Shown here piece by piece: positions 9,936 to 21,709 of a DNA stretch of 64,000 nucleotides. The stretch's first letter is position 1, and every line of letters starts with the position of its first letter. This DNA comes from Globisporangium splendens (Eukaryota; Oomycota; Peronosporomycetes; Pythiales; Pythiaceae). Made by a program: the position numbers and the translations under genes. Below the pieces are notes generated by a model that was not told where the DNA came from, did no database searches, and saw only the letters and a program-made list of their open reading frames with translations. The stretch covers positions 454,418 through 518,417 of the forward strand of contig VFIW01000032.1 in NCBI GenBank assembly GCA_006386115.1. The letters run 5' to 3'.

Positions 9936-11036
9936 TTAGACTGGGGTGACCATTTGGTTGTTGTAGTCCACTTCGGCGCCGCCCGTTGGGAGCGCCGTGA
10001 TGGTCGAGTTGCTGCGCGCTCTCTTCTGCTTGATAAGCGCGACAACGGCGACGGCGAGCGCCGCGGCGACACAGCCAACCACAGCCATTGGGACAGCGAT
10101 ACTGGTCTTTTCGCCTTCAGCATCAGAGGCTGAGGCGGACAACGCCGTAGCGACCACTTCGCTGTCATGAAGAGGAGCCGATGTGGAGCTGCCATCGGTG
10201 GCTGGGCTGTCCGTTGCGAGCGTCGCCACTGGGGTCTCCGTTGGCACTTCGACCTGCTTGATGTATGGGTTGTTGCTGTCTGGGTTCGCACCACTTGGGG
10301 ACGCCTCGAAGTCCGTTGGAGCTGGGGTAGGCACCGTAGGTGCTGGAGTTGTGTACGTTGGAGCTGGAGTTGGTACCGTTGGTGCCGGAGTCGAGAAGAA
10401 GGTTGGCGCTGGTGTAGGACCCGTTGGAGCTGGAGTTGGTACCGTAGGTGCTGGGGTCGCGAAGAAGGTTGGCGCTGGAGTTGGACCCGTAGGCGCAGGA
10501 GTCGCAAACGTGGTTGGCGCTGGCGTGGCCAAATCGATCACCTTGTCTGGTTGGCCGTAAATGTGCACAACGGCTTCGCCAGCCTTCTCCTGCATGCTCC
10601 CTGGGGTCCAGCCAGACGACCCTCGGACGTGCTTCTTGTGGTGGTGCTTGTGGTGGTGTTTGCTTGGGAATTGAATCTCTTCGCTGCTCCCAAATCCAGA
10701 CGACGAAGACGCATCGTCGCTTGACGAAGAGCTGGCACTCTCCTGTTCAATCGAGATCGGAATGCCGAGCTTCACGAGCTCTTCTACAAGTGGAGAGTCC
10801 TTGGAGACGACAACAGGGACACCGAGTGCCGAATGCGAACCCGCGACGTCAGGGTTCACCATATGCACTGGCACGCCGAGCATCGTGGACTGGACGGCGC
10901 TGTCGCTGCCGCTCACGATCACCTCTGGGATGCCGACCGCTTCGGAGCTGCCCAAAGTGGAACCGCTCGCTTCTTCCGATGCCGAGACGCGGGAAGCAAC
11001 GGCCACGAGCGCAAACAGGACGGTAGCGAGCTTCAT
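9936..11036 (-). CDS. Mucin-like type I membrane protein with TPAPT repeats
   Basis: Predicted surface protein of 366 residues. The start at 11036 is chosen because it begins a signal peptide, MKLATVLFALVAVASRVSA; the frame extends upstream without one. The ectodomain has a region of short related phrases (for example LGVPV, LGIPI), a Ser-rich acidic patch and a His/Lys cluster (KHHHKHHHKKH). It then has ten TPAPT units spaced by two to four variable residues (DNA about 10,317-10,530). A Ser/Thr stalk, one transmembrane helix and a tail of about 30 residues ending in MVTPV complete it. Pro/Thr repeats of this type are probably heavily O-glycosylated, giving a stiff stalk or adhesive coat as in oomycete mucin-like surface proteins. 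That role is inferred from layout only. No introns are seen. Confidence 0.8.
   Translation of the reverse strand: MKLATVLFALVAVASRVSASEEASGSTLGSSEAVGIPEVIVSGSDSAVQSTMLGVPVHMVNPDVAGSHSALGVPVVVSKDSPLVEELVKLGIPISIEQESASSSSSDDASSSSGFGSSEEIQFPSKHHHKHHHKKHVRGSSGWTPGSMQEKAGEAVVHIYGQPDKVIDLATPAPTTFATPAPTGPTPAPTFFATPAPTVPTPAPTGPTPAPTFFSTPAPTVPTPAPTYTTPAPTVPTPAPTDFEASPSGANPDSNNPYIKQVEVPTETPVATLATDSPATDGSSTSAPLHDSEVVATALSASASDAEGEKTSIAVPMAVVGCVAAALAVAVVALIKQKRARSNSTITALPTGGAEVDYNNQMVTPV
10317..10530 (-). repeat. Coding tandem repeat (TPAPT units)
   Basis: Ten copies of a Thr-Pro-Ala-Pro-Thr unit are encoded here, with a higher-order pattern in which an FFATPAPTVPTPAPT block recurs. The DNA copies differ at third positions, so the array is not freshly expanded. 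Confidence 0.85.
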
Positions 11037-13517
11037 GATCGTAAAATGGTTAGAAGGAAAGAAGAAGCTGATGATTCGATGACCGCAAAATGGAGAATGA
11101 ATACGATCGCTGCCTGCTTCCACGATCAGCTCGCGCGAGACAGCGCATCCCACATGCCGCTGTTCTTTGTCGTGATCTCGTATCTCTTTCCATCCATGCG
11201 CACTCCCACTGCATAATCGCGACGGAAGCACATGGCGCACCCGCCTTTGCTATTGCAATGTATGACGTTTCGTTCGGAGAGTGGCGCCACGAGCGATTCG
11301 CCTTTACGTCGGAAAAGGATTGCCACAATGAAGTGACAGCTTGACGCGCCAGCTGGGAATGGAGGTTGTGGAAAACATCTTGGTTTTTGTAAGAGAAGCG
11401 CAGTGCGAGTCGGTCAATTGGCGCCCACCAGATGGCAACGTCATGTTGGTCAAGCAGCATATGGTCGGGTCATCAACATCCACCACAGAACCTCTTTATT
11501 TAATATAATGTAGCCTAATAAACTATCAAGTAAATGCAAAATACTTCTATAGAGAGGGTAACATGTGATTGTCAGCGGATGCAGTTATTAGAAGAGGGCG
11601 GTTGGTCCGACTCCTTCACCGAGAGTCGGAACTTGCCCATGCACACATGGCTACTCGGATAAAACGGATCTACACTCACAATCGGATACAAAATGACAGA
11701 AGCAATAGTGAGAGTGGCACTGCGTGTAAAGAGCCCAAAGCAGCAATTATCCCACAGCATGTAGAGTCCGTGAGAGGCACACGGAGTGATGGCGTCGGAG
11801 AGGAATTCCGTGGCACCGCCTGCTCCTCCGACTCTGTCTGCGTGTTTGGAACATGATGGGGGGCTTGCATGCAACTCACTATTGTCGATGCATTATGTTG
11901 CTATTGCTCAGCGAGCACAATGCAACGAAGATTTGTTCCATGTCCAATGAAAAAGCTCGGCATCATCACAATTGTTCACGTCGTATCTATGACGTCGGTG
12001 ATGTAGGCGACAATGTGACGAAGGTAGGGGCTTCGTAATGGATCGGCAAGAGCGTCCAAGATTGGAATTCCGCAGCGCCGACTGCGCCACCGACTCCGAG
12101 AAATGACAGGATCTCAGCAGTACTACTGACCCTGCTGGTGCATTACTTTGAGCTTTTGCAATGTAGCGAAAAGCTTATACCACGGTGGGTGGATGATGAG
12201 AGGTGACTCCAGCACTGTTTATTGAGCATCATTCTTCAAGCCTTATCTTTGTGTTCCTTGTACAATATTTTGGACTGCCACGGTAGTTGAAACGCGCGTC
12301 AGTGCCACCGCACCAGCGTCGAAGCCAATGCGACTCTCTCTCCATTTTCCAATTCCTCATCGCGGCTGCTGTCCTTTGCCCTCTGCTGGACATGCCCTCC
12401 GTCTCGGCCATTTACTGAGGAAAAGAGGTGCGTGCATTGGGCTTTACGTCCACCCGGAAAAAATCTGGTGGCAGGAAGTTTATTTTCCACAAACCAGTGG
12501 ATTGTTCGCCATCCAAGTGCACTTGATTTCTACCCCACAACAAAGAAAACACCAGCTGAGCAGTTTCCCAGCCACCTAGTGGAAACAATTGTTCAAAGCA
12601 GTTGCGGAGCTGCACCCTCACAGCCATCGACGCAATGCAGATGGCGAGCTGCCTATGCTCTAGGAATCAAAATTGCACTCATGCTGTGGGGCACAGAGAC
12701 AAGATAGGGGGCTGGCAATTCTCCATTATGGAAGGGCAGCAGATGCACACGCAACGCTATTGTACGAGATCGCGAGATTTGCCACTGTGGTGCTGCTGTT
12801 CGTAGTCGTCGACGAAAAAAACAGTGCGTAGGTGCGCTGTAGACCTCCTCCACCACACACAGACAGACCAGACTATGAACCAGCAATTCGCCATTGTCAC
12901 AGGACGTCACTGGAGAATGGGAGCATGTGCGACGCTATCGCTTGAGACCAAGAGAGTGACGAAACGGAGTCACCACCACTAAGTGTAAATGCAGTCGAAA
13001 TGCTACACCAGTAGACCTCCGGAATCTCGGTCGTGCATCAATGCAATGGGGGGTTGCTGGGAGTGAGGACCTCGCGCGATGAGGAGAGAGCGCTTGAAGA
13101 TCAGGTATTCATCCATGAAATCAAACGCCAGAGAGCAGTGCATGCATGCTGTGGACGACCACCACCACACAAAGAGAGACCAGATTATGGACTGGCAGAG
13201 CGCCATTGATAAAGGAGGCATCGCTGTTGCGCACAGGCCATCAGATGACGGCTTCAACATGGTGGGTGATGACACACTCGTACTTAATCGGAGATGTTGA
13301 CCACACCCCATGAGATTTTTCTTCTTGCTCCATCCAATCACGCAAAACTCATCTTTCTCTTTTCTACCAATCATATCCCTCAACTATCCAATCAGATAAG
13401 TTGATGACGCATATACAGCCAATCCGCAGCTCGAGTGATTGCATGTTCTACTCATGTCGCTTGGTGAGGCTTCCATTTCCAATCTCCTCCCATTTTCCAA
13501 CCACCGCCGCCAGCAGA
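11037..13517. other. Gene-poor 2.5 kb stretch with degenerate repeats
   Basis: I see no credible gene here. The 5' side of the mucin-like gene and the promoter of the HisHF gene must lie at its ends. Between about 12,697 and 13,216 three diverged copies of one motif occur (12,697-12,735; 12,869-12,905; 13,176-13,213). Each reads roughly GACCAGAxTATGGxCTGGCA followed by ATTCGCCATT, the last two preceded by CCACCACACA. This may be a remnant of an old repeat element. Confidence 0.4.
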
Positions 13518-15239
13518 ATGGTGCAAGTGACTGTGCTCGACTACGGCGCCGGCAACGTGCGCTCCGTGAAGAACGCGATCCGCGCCGCGGGCCACACGTT
13601 CAAGGACGCGCAGAGCGCCGACGACATCCGCAATGCCGAGGTGCTCGTGTTCCCGGGCGTGGGCCACTACCGTGAGGCCATGGCATTCCTCAACGCCAAG
13701 GGCTACACGGACGTGCTGCGCGAGTACATCCAGCAGGACAAGCGCTTCCTTGGCATCTGCTTGGGCATGCAGACGCTGTTCGAAGGCAGCGAGGAGTGTC
13801 CTGGTCTCAAGGGTCTTGGTGTGATCAAGGGCAAGGTGCAGGTGTTCCCGTCGGACAAGATCGCCGTGCCGCACATTGGCTGGAACGGCCTCAAGGTCTG
13901 GAAGAAGTCGTCGCTGTTCGCGCACTTGCCGCAGATCGAAGAGCACGATGCCACGAAGGTATACTTTGTGCACTCGTTCCGCGCAATCAAGACCGAGAAG
14001 AACGCGTCCTGGGTGCTGACGACGACCAACTACGGCGACTACGAGTTCATCAGCTCCGTGCAAAAGGGCAACGTGATGGCGACGCAGTTCCACCCGGAGA
14101 AGAGCAGCACGATCGGCATCAACATCTTGAAGGGCTTCTTGGAAAACATCCCGAAGGCGGATCACGACGCCCCAATTTCAGACGCCGCCGCGCAACCAGC
14201 GACCAAGCTGTCCAAGCGTGTCATTGCGTACGTCCTTGTTCTTATTGCTTTTATCTTGTTCGACGCATTAGCATAAGCTGACTTGAATTGTTTGGTTTGT
14301 TGTAGGTGCTTGGATGTGCGCACGAATGACCAGGGCGACTTGGTGGTTACCAAGGGCGATCAATACGATGTGCGTGAGACGTCGAACGATGGTGCCGTGC
14401 GCAACTTGGGCAAACCTGTCGACCTGTGCACGCGCTACTACAAGGAAGGCGCCGACGAAGTCACGTTCTTGAACATTTGCAGTTTCCGTGAGCAGCCGAT
14501 CGGGGACATGCCGATGCTCAAGGTGCTCGAAGCGAGTTCCCAGCAAGTCTTTGTGCCGTTGACTGTCGGCGGCGGCATTCGCGAGTACATTGACGACAAG
14601 CAGCAAAAGTTCTCGGCGCTGGACGTTGCGTCGCGCTATTTCCGATCAGGCGCGGACAAGGTCTCCATCGGCAGTGATGCCGTGTACGCCGCGGAAGCCT
14701 ACTACGCGCGTGGTAAGAAGGGCGACGGCGAAAGCGCCATCGAGACGATCTCTGCGGTGTACGGCAAGCAAGCTGTCGTCGTGTCCTTGGATCCGAAGCG
14801 TGTGTACGTCGCGTCGTTCTACGATGAAAACGCCAAGGGTCACACGGTGGTGAAACTCAACAAGCCTGGTCCAAATGGAGAAGAGTACTGCTGGTACCAA
14901 GCCACTGTGCGTGGCGGCCGTGAAGCCCGTGACATCGACGTGGTGCAGGTTGCCCAGGCCGTAGAAGCTCTTGGTGCCGGTGAGCTGTTGCTCAACCTCA
15001 TGGACATGGACGGCCAGAAGGATGGATACGACGTCAACTTGGTGAAGCTGGTCAAGGACGCGGTGACTATCCCAGTGATCGCATCCAGTGGCGCCGGCAA
15101 GCCTGAGCACTTCACTCAAGTGTTTAACGAGACGAACTGTGATGCTGCTCTTGCTGCTGGTATTTTCCACCGAAAAGAAATCTCGATCCAAGAAGTCAAG
15201 GACCAGTTGCACGCCGACTCGATCAGCGTTCGTTTATAA
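13518..15239 (+). CDS. HIS7: Imidazole glycerol-phosphate synthase, fused HisHF
   Basis: Bifunctional enzyme of histidine biosynthesis: a glutaminase half makes ammonia, which the cyclase half uses to turn PRFAR into imidazole glycerol phosphate and AICAR. Exon 1 is 13518-14227 and exon 2 14306-15239, joined as ATTGC to G across a 78-nt GT-AG intron, for 547 residues. The glutamine amidotransferase domain has the [11 protein letters not shown] nucleophile Cys near residue 82 and QFHPEKSS carrying the His/Glu pair near 193. The HisF barrel begins at KRVIACLDVR near 233, right at the splice join, and carries VGGGIREY and [13 protein letters not shown]. The fused form is typical of fungi, plants and oomycetes; bacteria keep two proteins. 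The intron falls between the two domains. Confidence 0.95.
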
Positions 15240-15541
15240 ATGCGGATGCACGCACTTCTCACCTGAACGAGAGCGTAGTTGGGATGTGGCACTTTGTCTG
15301 GCAATTCTCTTTGGACTCTGCATTCCATATAGATGATGCACAGTGAATGTGGTGCAAATTGCTGTGTTTGCTTGGCACTGCATACACTAGACAAGCCCTT
15401 TTATCGAGTGTAGTGAAATGGCAGCCATAACTTGGAAAGTACATGGCTTACTTCGGGTTTTTGGCCCCCATGCGATTGATTTACTTGCATGTTCGTAGGG
15501 CTTGTCTTTACCGTCTGTCGAGTTGTCAATCGTGTATCGTA
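15240..15541. other. Convergent 3' spacer
   Basis: This spacer lies between the stop codons of HIS7 and the coiled-coil gene. No gene is seen. Confidence 0.5.
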
Positions 15542-17459
15542 TCAATCCGTCTGAGGCACTTGGCTGCTTGATGATACTGTCCGAGAGCTATCTCCAATCT
15601 TCGACTCATCTCTAGGCTTCGACTCGTTGCCTATTGCCAGCATGTCTGACGGAAAGTAGAACATGGGTTCGCTCTCACTCGCTTCGTGCTTGTCATCCTC
15701 ATAGTTTGTGAGCAAACTCGTCTTTCTTGTTCCCCTCAACTTTGAGATTCGAGATGTGTCGATGGTGACAAGACTATTGTCACCAGTCATTGTCTGAGAG
15801 GGCAACTTTGACTTCTTCCGAATTGATCCGGCAGTTTGAGCTCGCGACGTTGTTATGACGTCGTTGCTGTTGTTGTTGGGCGACTGTGTCGATTTCGTTG
15901 GGGTGGACGCCCTCACAGTTGCGTTCGAGGTTTGCGGTCGAGGCGTATTCTTTCCCATCGAAAGCGTTTGATGCTTATGCTTTCGACTTGCATGCGCAGA
16001 AGAAACTCTCGTTGAAGCGCATGACGATGGGCGAGTTGGAATCGCTGACAACGGTAGCTGCTGCTCTTTTTCAAGAAGGATCTGGTAACCAAGCATGATG
16101 TCTCGAGATTCACTCTGTGATTGCACATTGCATACACAATTGACAAGTGACGTCACTCCTCTCAAGTTGACCAATACGCAGTTTCTGTTGTCTCTTACTT
16201 GGCTACACTGGATTTCTTGCAATATCGTAACATTTTCCTCACGTAAGTTGGTGGCAAGCGTTGCCAGCAGACCCTTTACCATGTTTAATTGATCGCTGAC
16301 ATCGTGGATGTGAGCACCAAGTTTTCGGACCCGCGAGTCCAGCAACGAGATTTGCTTCATTTGGTATTGCTGTTTTTCATTCGGTTTCCCCAGTTGTGCT
16401 GTTACAAGTTGTGCGTATTGTCGTTAAGAAGCACTGAGATCATCGATCCCGCGATGAAACTCATTGCTGAGCTGCTTCAACTTTGCGTCCATTGTTTTCA
16501 GAAGTGTATCGCGCGTGAACTGCTGGATTTGCTCAAGGCTCTGGGCCATCTTTTCACTCATACTTTGCAGTCCCTGCACATCGCGCACAATTTCGGCTTG
16601 CTTCTTTCCTTGGCTTTCTCTGTCAGCTACAATGTGAGCCTTGAAGGTTTGAAGCTCTTCCGTAATCGCTGCAACCTCACTCGTAAACCGGTCTCTACTT
16701 GTTTCCAGCCCTGTGATTTCTTCTTTGGTGGCGTCGACAGAGCTCATGAGCTGTGCAAGAGCATCTTGAGATACATTATGTTTCCTTGTGAGGTCCAACA
16801 CACTGGCATTCAGATCCGCAACTTTGTGTTGCCGTTGCCTGTCCGCATTCACATATTCTTGTAACGATTCCAGTTGATCTTTCATGCGCGAGATCCGTGT
16901 TGCTGCACTCTCAATGGCTTGCTTCTGGCCATTCGCTTCTGGATTGAAAATCAGGTTTAAATCTTCAATCGATACCTTTGAGTTGACTTGCGCTTCGATT
17001 TGGTGCGCAAATGCTGCAAACAGGTCGTGCATATTCTGCTCCAATGCAGCATGGTATTTCTTGATATCCCAGGCTGCCGATTCATACACAGAAACGTCGA
17101 GTTTCTTGGTCTGCAGGTTTTGCGCGATTTCTGAGTCTGCTTTTGCTGCAAGGCATTTGATCATTTCGGCACGCAATCTATCAACGGAGGCGGACACATT
17201 TGCCTGGGAAATCTACACCGCGCAACACAGCAATTGCACTCAGATACCCGCACAGCATAGATCACTGCGGTTAAGAAATATTTGGTACCTTGGTGCATAA
17301 CGCTGCGTCTAGTTGTGCATGGGTAACGAAGGACGCCACGTAATCCCGGATACACGATTGATCTTCAACAACCCGTTTTTCCGTGAGCTGAAGCTGCGCC
17401 ACTTGGGCTTTGAGCCGATCAACTTCGCTCCAGAGATAGTGCGCATCTGTAGATATCAT
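15542..17459 (-). CDS. Coiled-coil protein, three exons
   Basis: Unrecognised protein of about 598 residues. Exons are 17459-17289, 17203-16435 and 16398-15542. The first intron is 85 nt. The second is only 36 nt (16399-16434) but has GT-AG ends, and removing it joins GIDDL to TQLGKPNEK in frame past a TAA. The first 420 or so residues are heptad-rich helix (for example SEVDRLKAQVAQLQLTEKR and QNLQTKKLDVSVYESA), predicting a long coiled coil. The last 180 are Ser/Thr/Lys-rich and probably disordered. The start at 17459 is used because upstream frames close quickly. Such layout is common in cytoskeletal, basal-body or flagellar proteins, but no family is claimed. Confidence 0.7.
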
Positions 17460-18363
17460 CACCACATTGTCAGTGAGCTTACAGGCAGCGCACGGTGCCG
17501 AACGACTTCATCTCGCCAACAGCAGCCACGCACCTGCAATGGCCATCGACGTCGACATTGCCGCAAGCTGTATGCCCAGTATACGTAGTCAAAGACCTTT
17601 GTGCAAGGGACAGATAGCTTTCTTCGGAAAGAGTCCTGGCGCACTGCGCAGCTATTACTTTCACTCGCCGGCGGCATCCGCAATGCAGCTCTATTTCTGT
17701 CCAGATCGCGTAAGAAGAACCTCTGCAAGTACAAACATCATATAGCAGCAACTTTTAACACTTTTCTTCTTGCATCGCCTCACACCGCCAGGCAAATGAA
17801 CAAGTCCTTCACCAGCATCCACCACCCACATGCATATTGCGCGATAGGGTCAATCAATTGTTTGCGCCTGTAGCATTTGAAGATCACAGCAAATGACACC
17901 GCCCATGCATCCGATACGCGCAGCGCAGTAGCATCATCCTCTCCACCGACTTGCACTGCATACAGTCGCATAAACACACACGCCCACTTTCTCCGTGCGA
18001 ATGCAGCAAACCGTTAAGCACCGATTGCGGAATCCGCATCCATGCTGCAGGTGCAACCTCCAGTCCCAAATGCACCACGACCCCACACTGAAAAATGCAA
18101 CTCGTACTTAAATGGAGCATTCAATTCGTACTTTATAGGGTAGTTGCACCTCGCTCCTAAGGTTTTATGTAGTGTTGTTGTAAGGTTTTTTTTTTCTGTT
18201 GCTCTGCTCTCGCTCTCCCCGTATGGTGTGCCCTATAAAAACTCGGATTTTCTCTCGCTACCGCTGCGCCGAGCCTCGCCTTGCATCCGCTGACTGTATA
18301 TGCGCTCGGGAGCACGAGGTCAAAGGGGAAGCGCGCAGGACCAAGGGCGCTAGTTAAGACACG
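17460..18363. other. Divergent intergenic region
   Basis: This region lies between the coiled-coil gene and the PPP4R1-like gene. Several short frames overlap here without protein-like composition. Two similar phrases, CAACTCGTACTTAAATGGAGCA and CAATTCGTACTTTATAGGG (about 18,100-18,140), form a short direct repeat. No confident promoter element is called. Confidence 0.4.
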
Positions 18364-21121
18364 ATGAACTACGACGAGCTGGTACGTTTGCATGTATACA
18401 ATAGGGAACAATTGCACGTATGGCGTTGTATTAGCCCAGCGCATGGATCGTTCATGTCGCCGGACCCTTCTGCTGCAGAGAGACTGGACGTTTTTGGTCT
18501 GCGCGCCGACTACATGGTGAATATAGCGGGGGTGAGTGAATGAATGCATATGAGGCTAATGGATGAGTGTCTGTGTTTGTATGTTGTGATGGATATGCAG
18601 GATGAAGGCGATTTACGGAACGAGCTGGAGAATGGTCCGACGTTTGAAGATCTCGCGATCGATGACAGCCTGAGCGACGTCGACCGCGTGACCAAATACG
18701 TCTGCAGCAACATCGCGTTGCAGCGCGTGATGCACGTAAAGATGCTCCACGATACAGCGAAGTCGATTGGGTAAGTGAATGGCGCTATGTGCACAAAGGA
18801 AAAAGGGTTTTGATCGTCAGATGTGTCTGATGTATTTGGATGCGATTATTTCCATCTTTTTTTTATTTTATATGTGATCATTAGATTTCAAGCGACGTGT
18901 GACCGATTGATTCCGCTGCTGGAGCCACTTGTGTCGGATGTAGAGTACGTTGTGCGACAGCATGTTGCATTCCAGTTTCCTGCGCTGTGCCAGTTCCTCG
19001 TGAATGCTGGCGATGATGCAGGGTATCGCGTGATCTTGGACATTATGATTCCATTGATCACAAGATTGGTATCGGACGAACAGCACGACGTGCGCTCGGC
19101 TGCGAGCGAAAGTCTTGTTGAGATGGCGGCGTTGGTGAAAAACGAAGATCAGGGGCAGTACATCCTCACGATTGTACTCCCACTCGCGCATGATGACGAC
19201 AACGAGCAGTTTCGGATCTCAGCTGTAGCACTGTACAATGGTCTCGCGGAGTATTTCGGACCTGAGCTTTGCCAACAGTTTTGCGTGCCAGAATTGATCT
19301 CTTTGTCCGAAGATCCTGTATTCCGCGTGCGCAAGTCGACAGCTCAGAGCTTTTCGAATGTTTGCAAGATCGCAGGCCAAGAGCTCAGTCGGGAACGACT
19401 CGTGCCGTCCTTTCAACGGCTTGCGAGAGACGATATTTGGGGAGTGCGGAAAGCGTGTGCTGAATGCCTTGTCAACATTGCGCATGCACTGGCGCCGTCG
19501 GACCGTGGTCCATTGCTAATACCACTGTTCGATAGCTTCATCAAGGATACCTCCCGTTGGGTTCGCATGGCTGCATTCCAAAATCTGGGACCATTCTTGG
19601 CGGCGCTGGAGAAAGAGCATGTGACGGATGAGCTGATAGAGTATTTTTTGAGCATGGCGACAACGGCATCGCATCAACTTGGCGGCAGCGGTGAAGCGGA
19701 TATCAAGTTCCACTGCGCATTCAGTTTCCCAGCAATTGTAACTATCTTGGGTCCTTCGGAGTGGCATAGATTGTCGCCAACGTTTGAGCTGCTGAGCAAC
19801 GATACGTTCTGGAAGATCCGACGCACGTTTGCCCACTCACTGCATGAACTTGCCCGAGTGCTTGGTCAGGAGACAACGGAAAATCAGCTTTCGACTGCTT
19901 TCGACAGCTACCTCCATGATGTTAAAGATGTCAAACTTGGTGCGATGATGCATTTTGCTGACTTTTTGGAGCAAGTATCGCCGTCTTTTCGAGAGAGCTA
20001 CTTGCCCGTGCTGACCGAGCTCAACTCGCTCGACCAAGGCACCAAGTGGCGTTTTCGAGAAGTTCTCAGCTTACAGCTCGCGCAGTTGTGTCGCATCTTC
20101 ACAATGGAAGCGACGTTTTCAGTGATTTACCCGTTGGTGATGAAGTTGGTTACTGATCCTGTTGCTGTTGTGCGACAATCAAGTTTCCATGTGAGTCCTT
20201 GCCTCTGTTATTTTGTTTGTTTTGGGAAAATGATTTGCGTGCAACCTTGCTAATGTGCTGATTACATGGGTTTGAACAGGCATGCCCGCTGCTGATTGCA
20301 CGGCTTCGCGAAAATCCTGAGTGGTTAGAAGCTGTTGTGGCGAAATTTGTGAGCCTCGCGGTGACAAAGCACTTCACTGATAGACAAAGCTATTTGAAGA
20401 TTTGCGATACATTCCTATCTCCGCCTCCTGCGGCGACGGACGGAGATCCAGCAGGCTCTTCGTCGCCGTCTTTGCTGGAGCAAAACCGTGTGTTCTTTTG
20501 TACACAGCTTGCTGCTGTATTTTTTACGTTAGCGTCGGATCCTGTCTCCAACGTGCGCCTGATTTTTGCCGAGACAGTATTGGCACATCAAGGTGAGAAC
20601 AGAAGCGGTTTGTTTTGTTTGAATGGGGTAATTGCGTACTGATGAAACAAATGCGTGTTTTTTGTTTTTGGTTTTTTTTTCTATCTGTAGATTATTTAAA
20701 GGATTGCGATGTGTGTCCAGAAGACATCAAAGCACTTCTTTCAACTGAATACCATTCAGCTGACGAGCTGCTCGCTCTTTTACCAGCACGCGTTGAAGCA
20801 CCAGCTCCAGAGCCAGTAGTGACGGAATCTACTTCAACCGAAGAAGTAAAAGTCTCAGCTACCACGAGCACGCCTGAAGCAGCCATTGAACAAAACACAG
20901 TTGTGTCTGCTGATGCACCTGAATCAGAAAGCGCGACAGTGGCTGTGGAGAATGCAACAACACCGGCAATATCTGAATCGGAAACCAACAAAACACCTGA
21001 CACTCCAGCGGTCGATATCGTTGATGTCCAGGTGGACGTGTCGTCTTCGTCTGAACTCAGCGAAGCAGCAGCAAGTACAGCAAAAGACGTGGCGGACGTT
21101 TCCGTGGATCCTGTGGCGTGA
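18364..21121 (+). CDS. HEAT-repeat PP4 regulatory subunit 1-like protein
   Basis: Scaffold-type regulatory subunit of protein phosphatase 4. Exons are 18364-18381, 18601-18770, 18885-20190, 20280-20592 and 20691-21121; all joins are GT-AG and in frame, giving 745 residues. Residues about 40-600 are tandem HEAT repeats, with phrases such as DPVFRVRKSTAQSFSNVCK, DIWGVRKACAECLVNIAHA and DTSRWVRMAAFQNLGPF that match PPP4R1 closely as I recall it. The last 150 residues are acidic, Ser/Thr/Glu-rich and likely disordered. The PP2A scaffold A subunit is related, but the WGVRKACAEC and SRWVRxAAFQxLGPF phrases favour PPP4R1. The first intron could hide one more in-frame exon (18481-18531), so the N-terminus is less sure. 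Confidence 0.85.
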
Positions 21122-21709
21122 AACTCGTGACTTTGTGGATAGATAAAATAAAACGACAAACGATAGATGAAGAAAGCAACGACTACGAAAGCCGAGCATC
21201 AGCAACAAGACCAGGGATTTTGTAGGATAAAAAACAGACGATGACGACGAAATGAAACAAATGAGCGGCGAAAGAAAGAAGCCTTGAGTAAGTGTGCGGT
21301 GTGGATGTGAAGTTGGGAAGAAATCAGCGAGTGAAGGACTTCCAGTGTTGAGGCGCCATGTCTTTGCGTGTATCAGTGGTGTCCAAAAGATCATTCACCA
21401 AATCTTACACATAAGAACGCACATCTGGCAAGACACAGCTTCAAAATGGAGACAACAACACACACGGGGCACGTATATTCATCGGAGAATACCTCATGGC
21501 CATATAAAATAACATCTTTCTGCTTCAATTCCTTGCGCCTTGTTCGCTTTTTTCTTGTTCATCTTCTTCGCCAGTGATGCGTTTGTGAGGGCCATTTTCA
21601 GTGGTGGAGAGTCGATAAAAGCAAAATAAAGCACACACGAGCCGTACGAACGCCATCATAAGCTCTACAGAGCCCACAATGCGTCCGTACCCTTCAAAAT
21701 AACAACAGC
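21122..21709. other. Convergent 3' region
   Basis: This region lies between the stop of the PPP4R1-like gene and that of the PRELI-like gene. The first 150 bases downstream of the stop are A-rich. No gene is seen. Confidence 0.5.
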
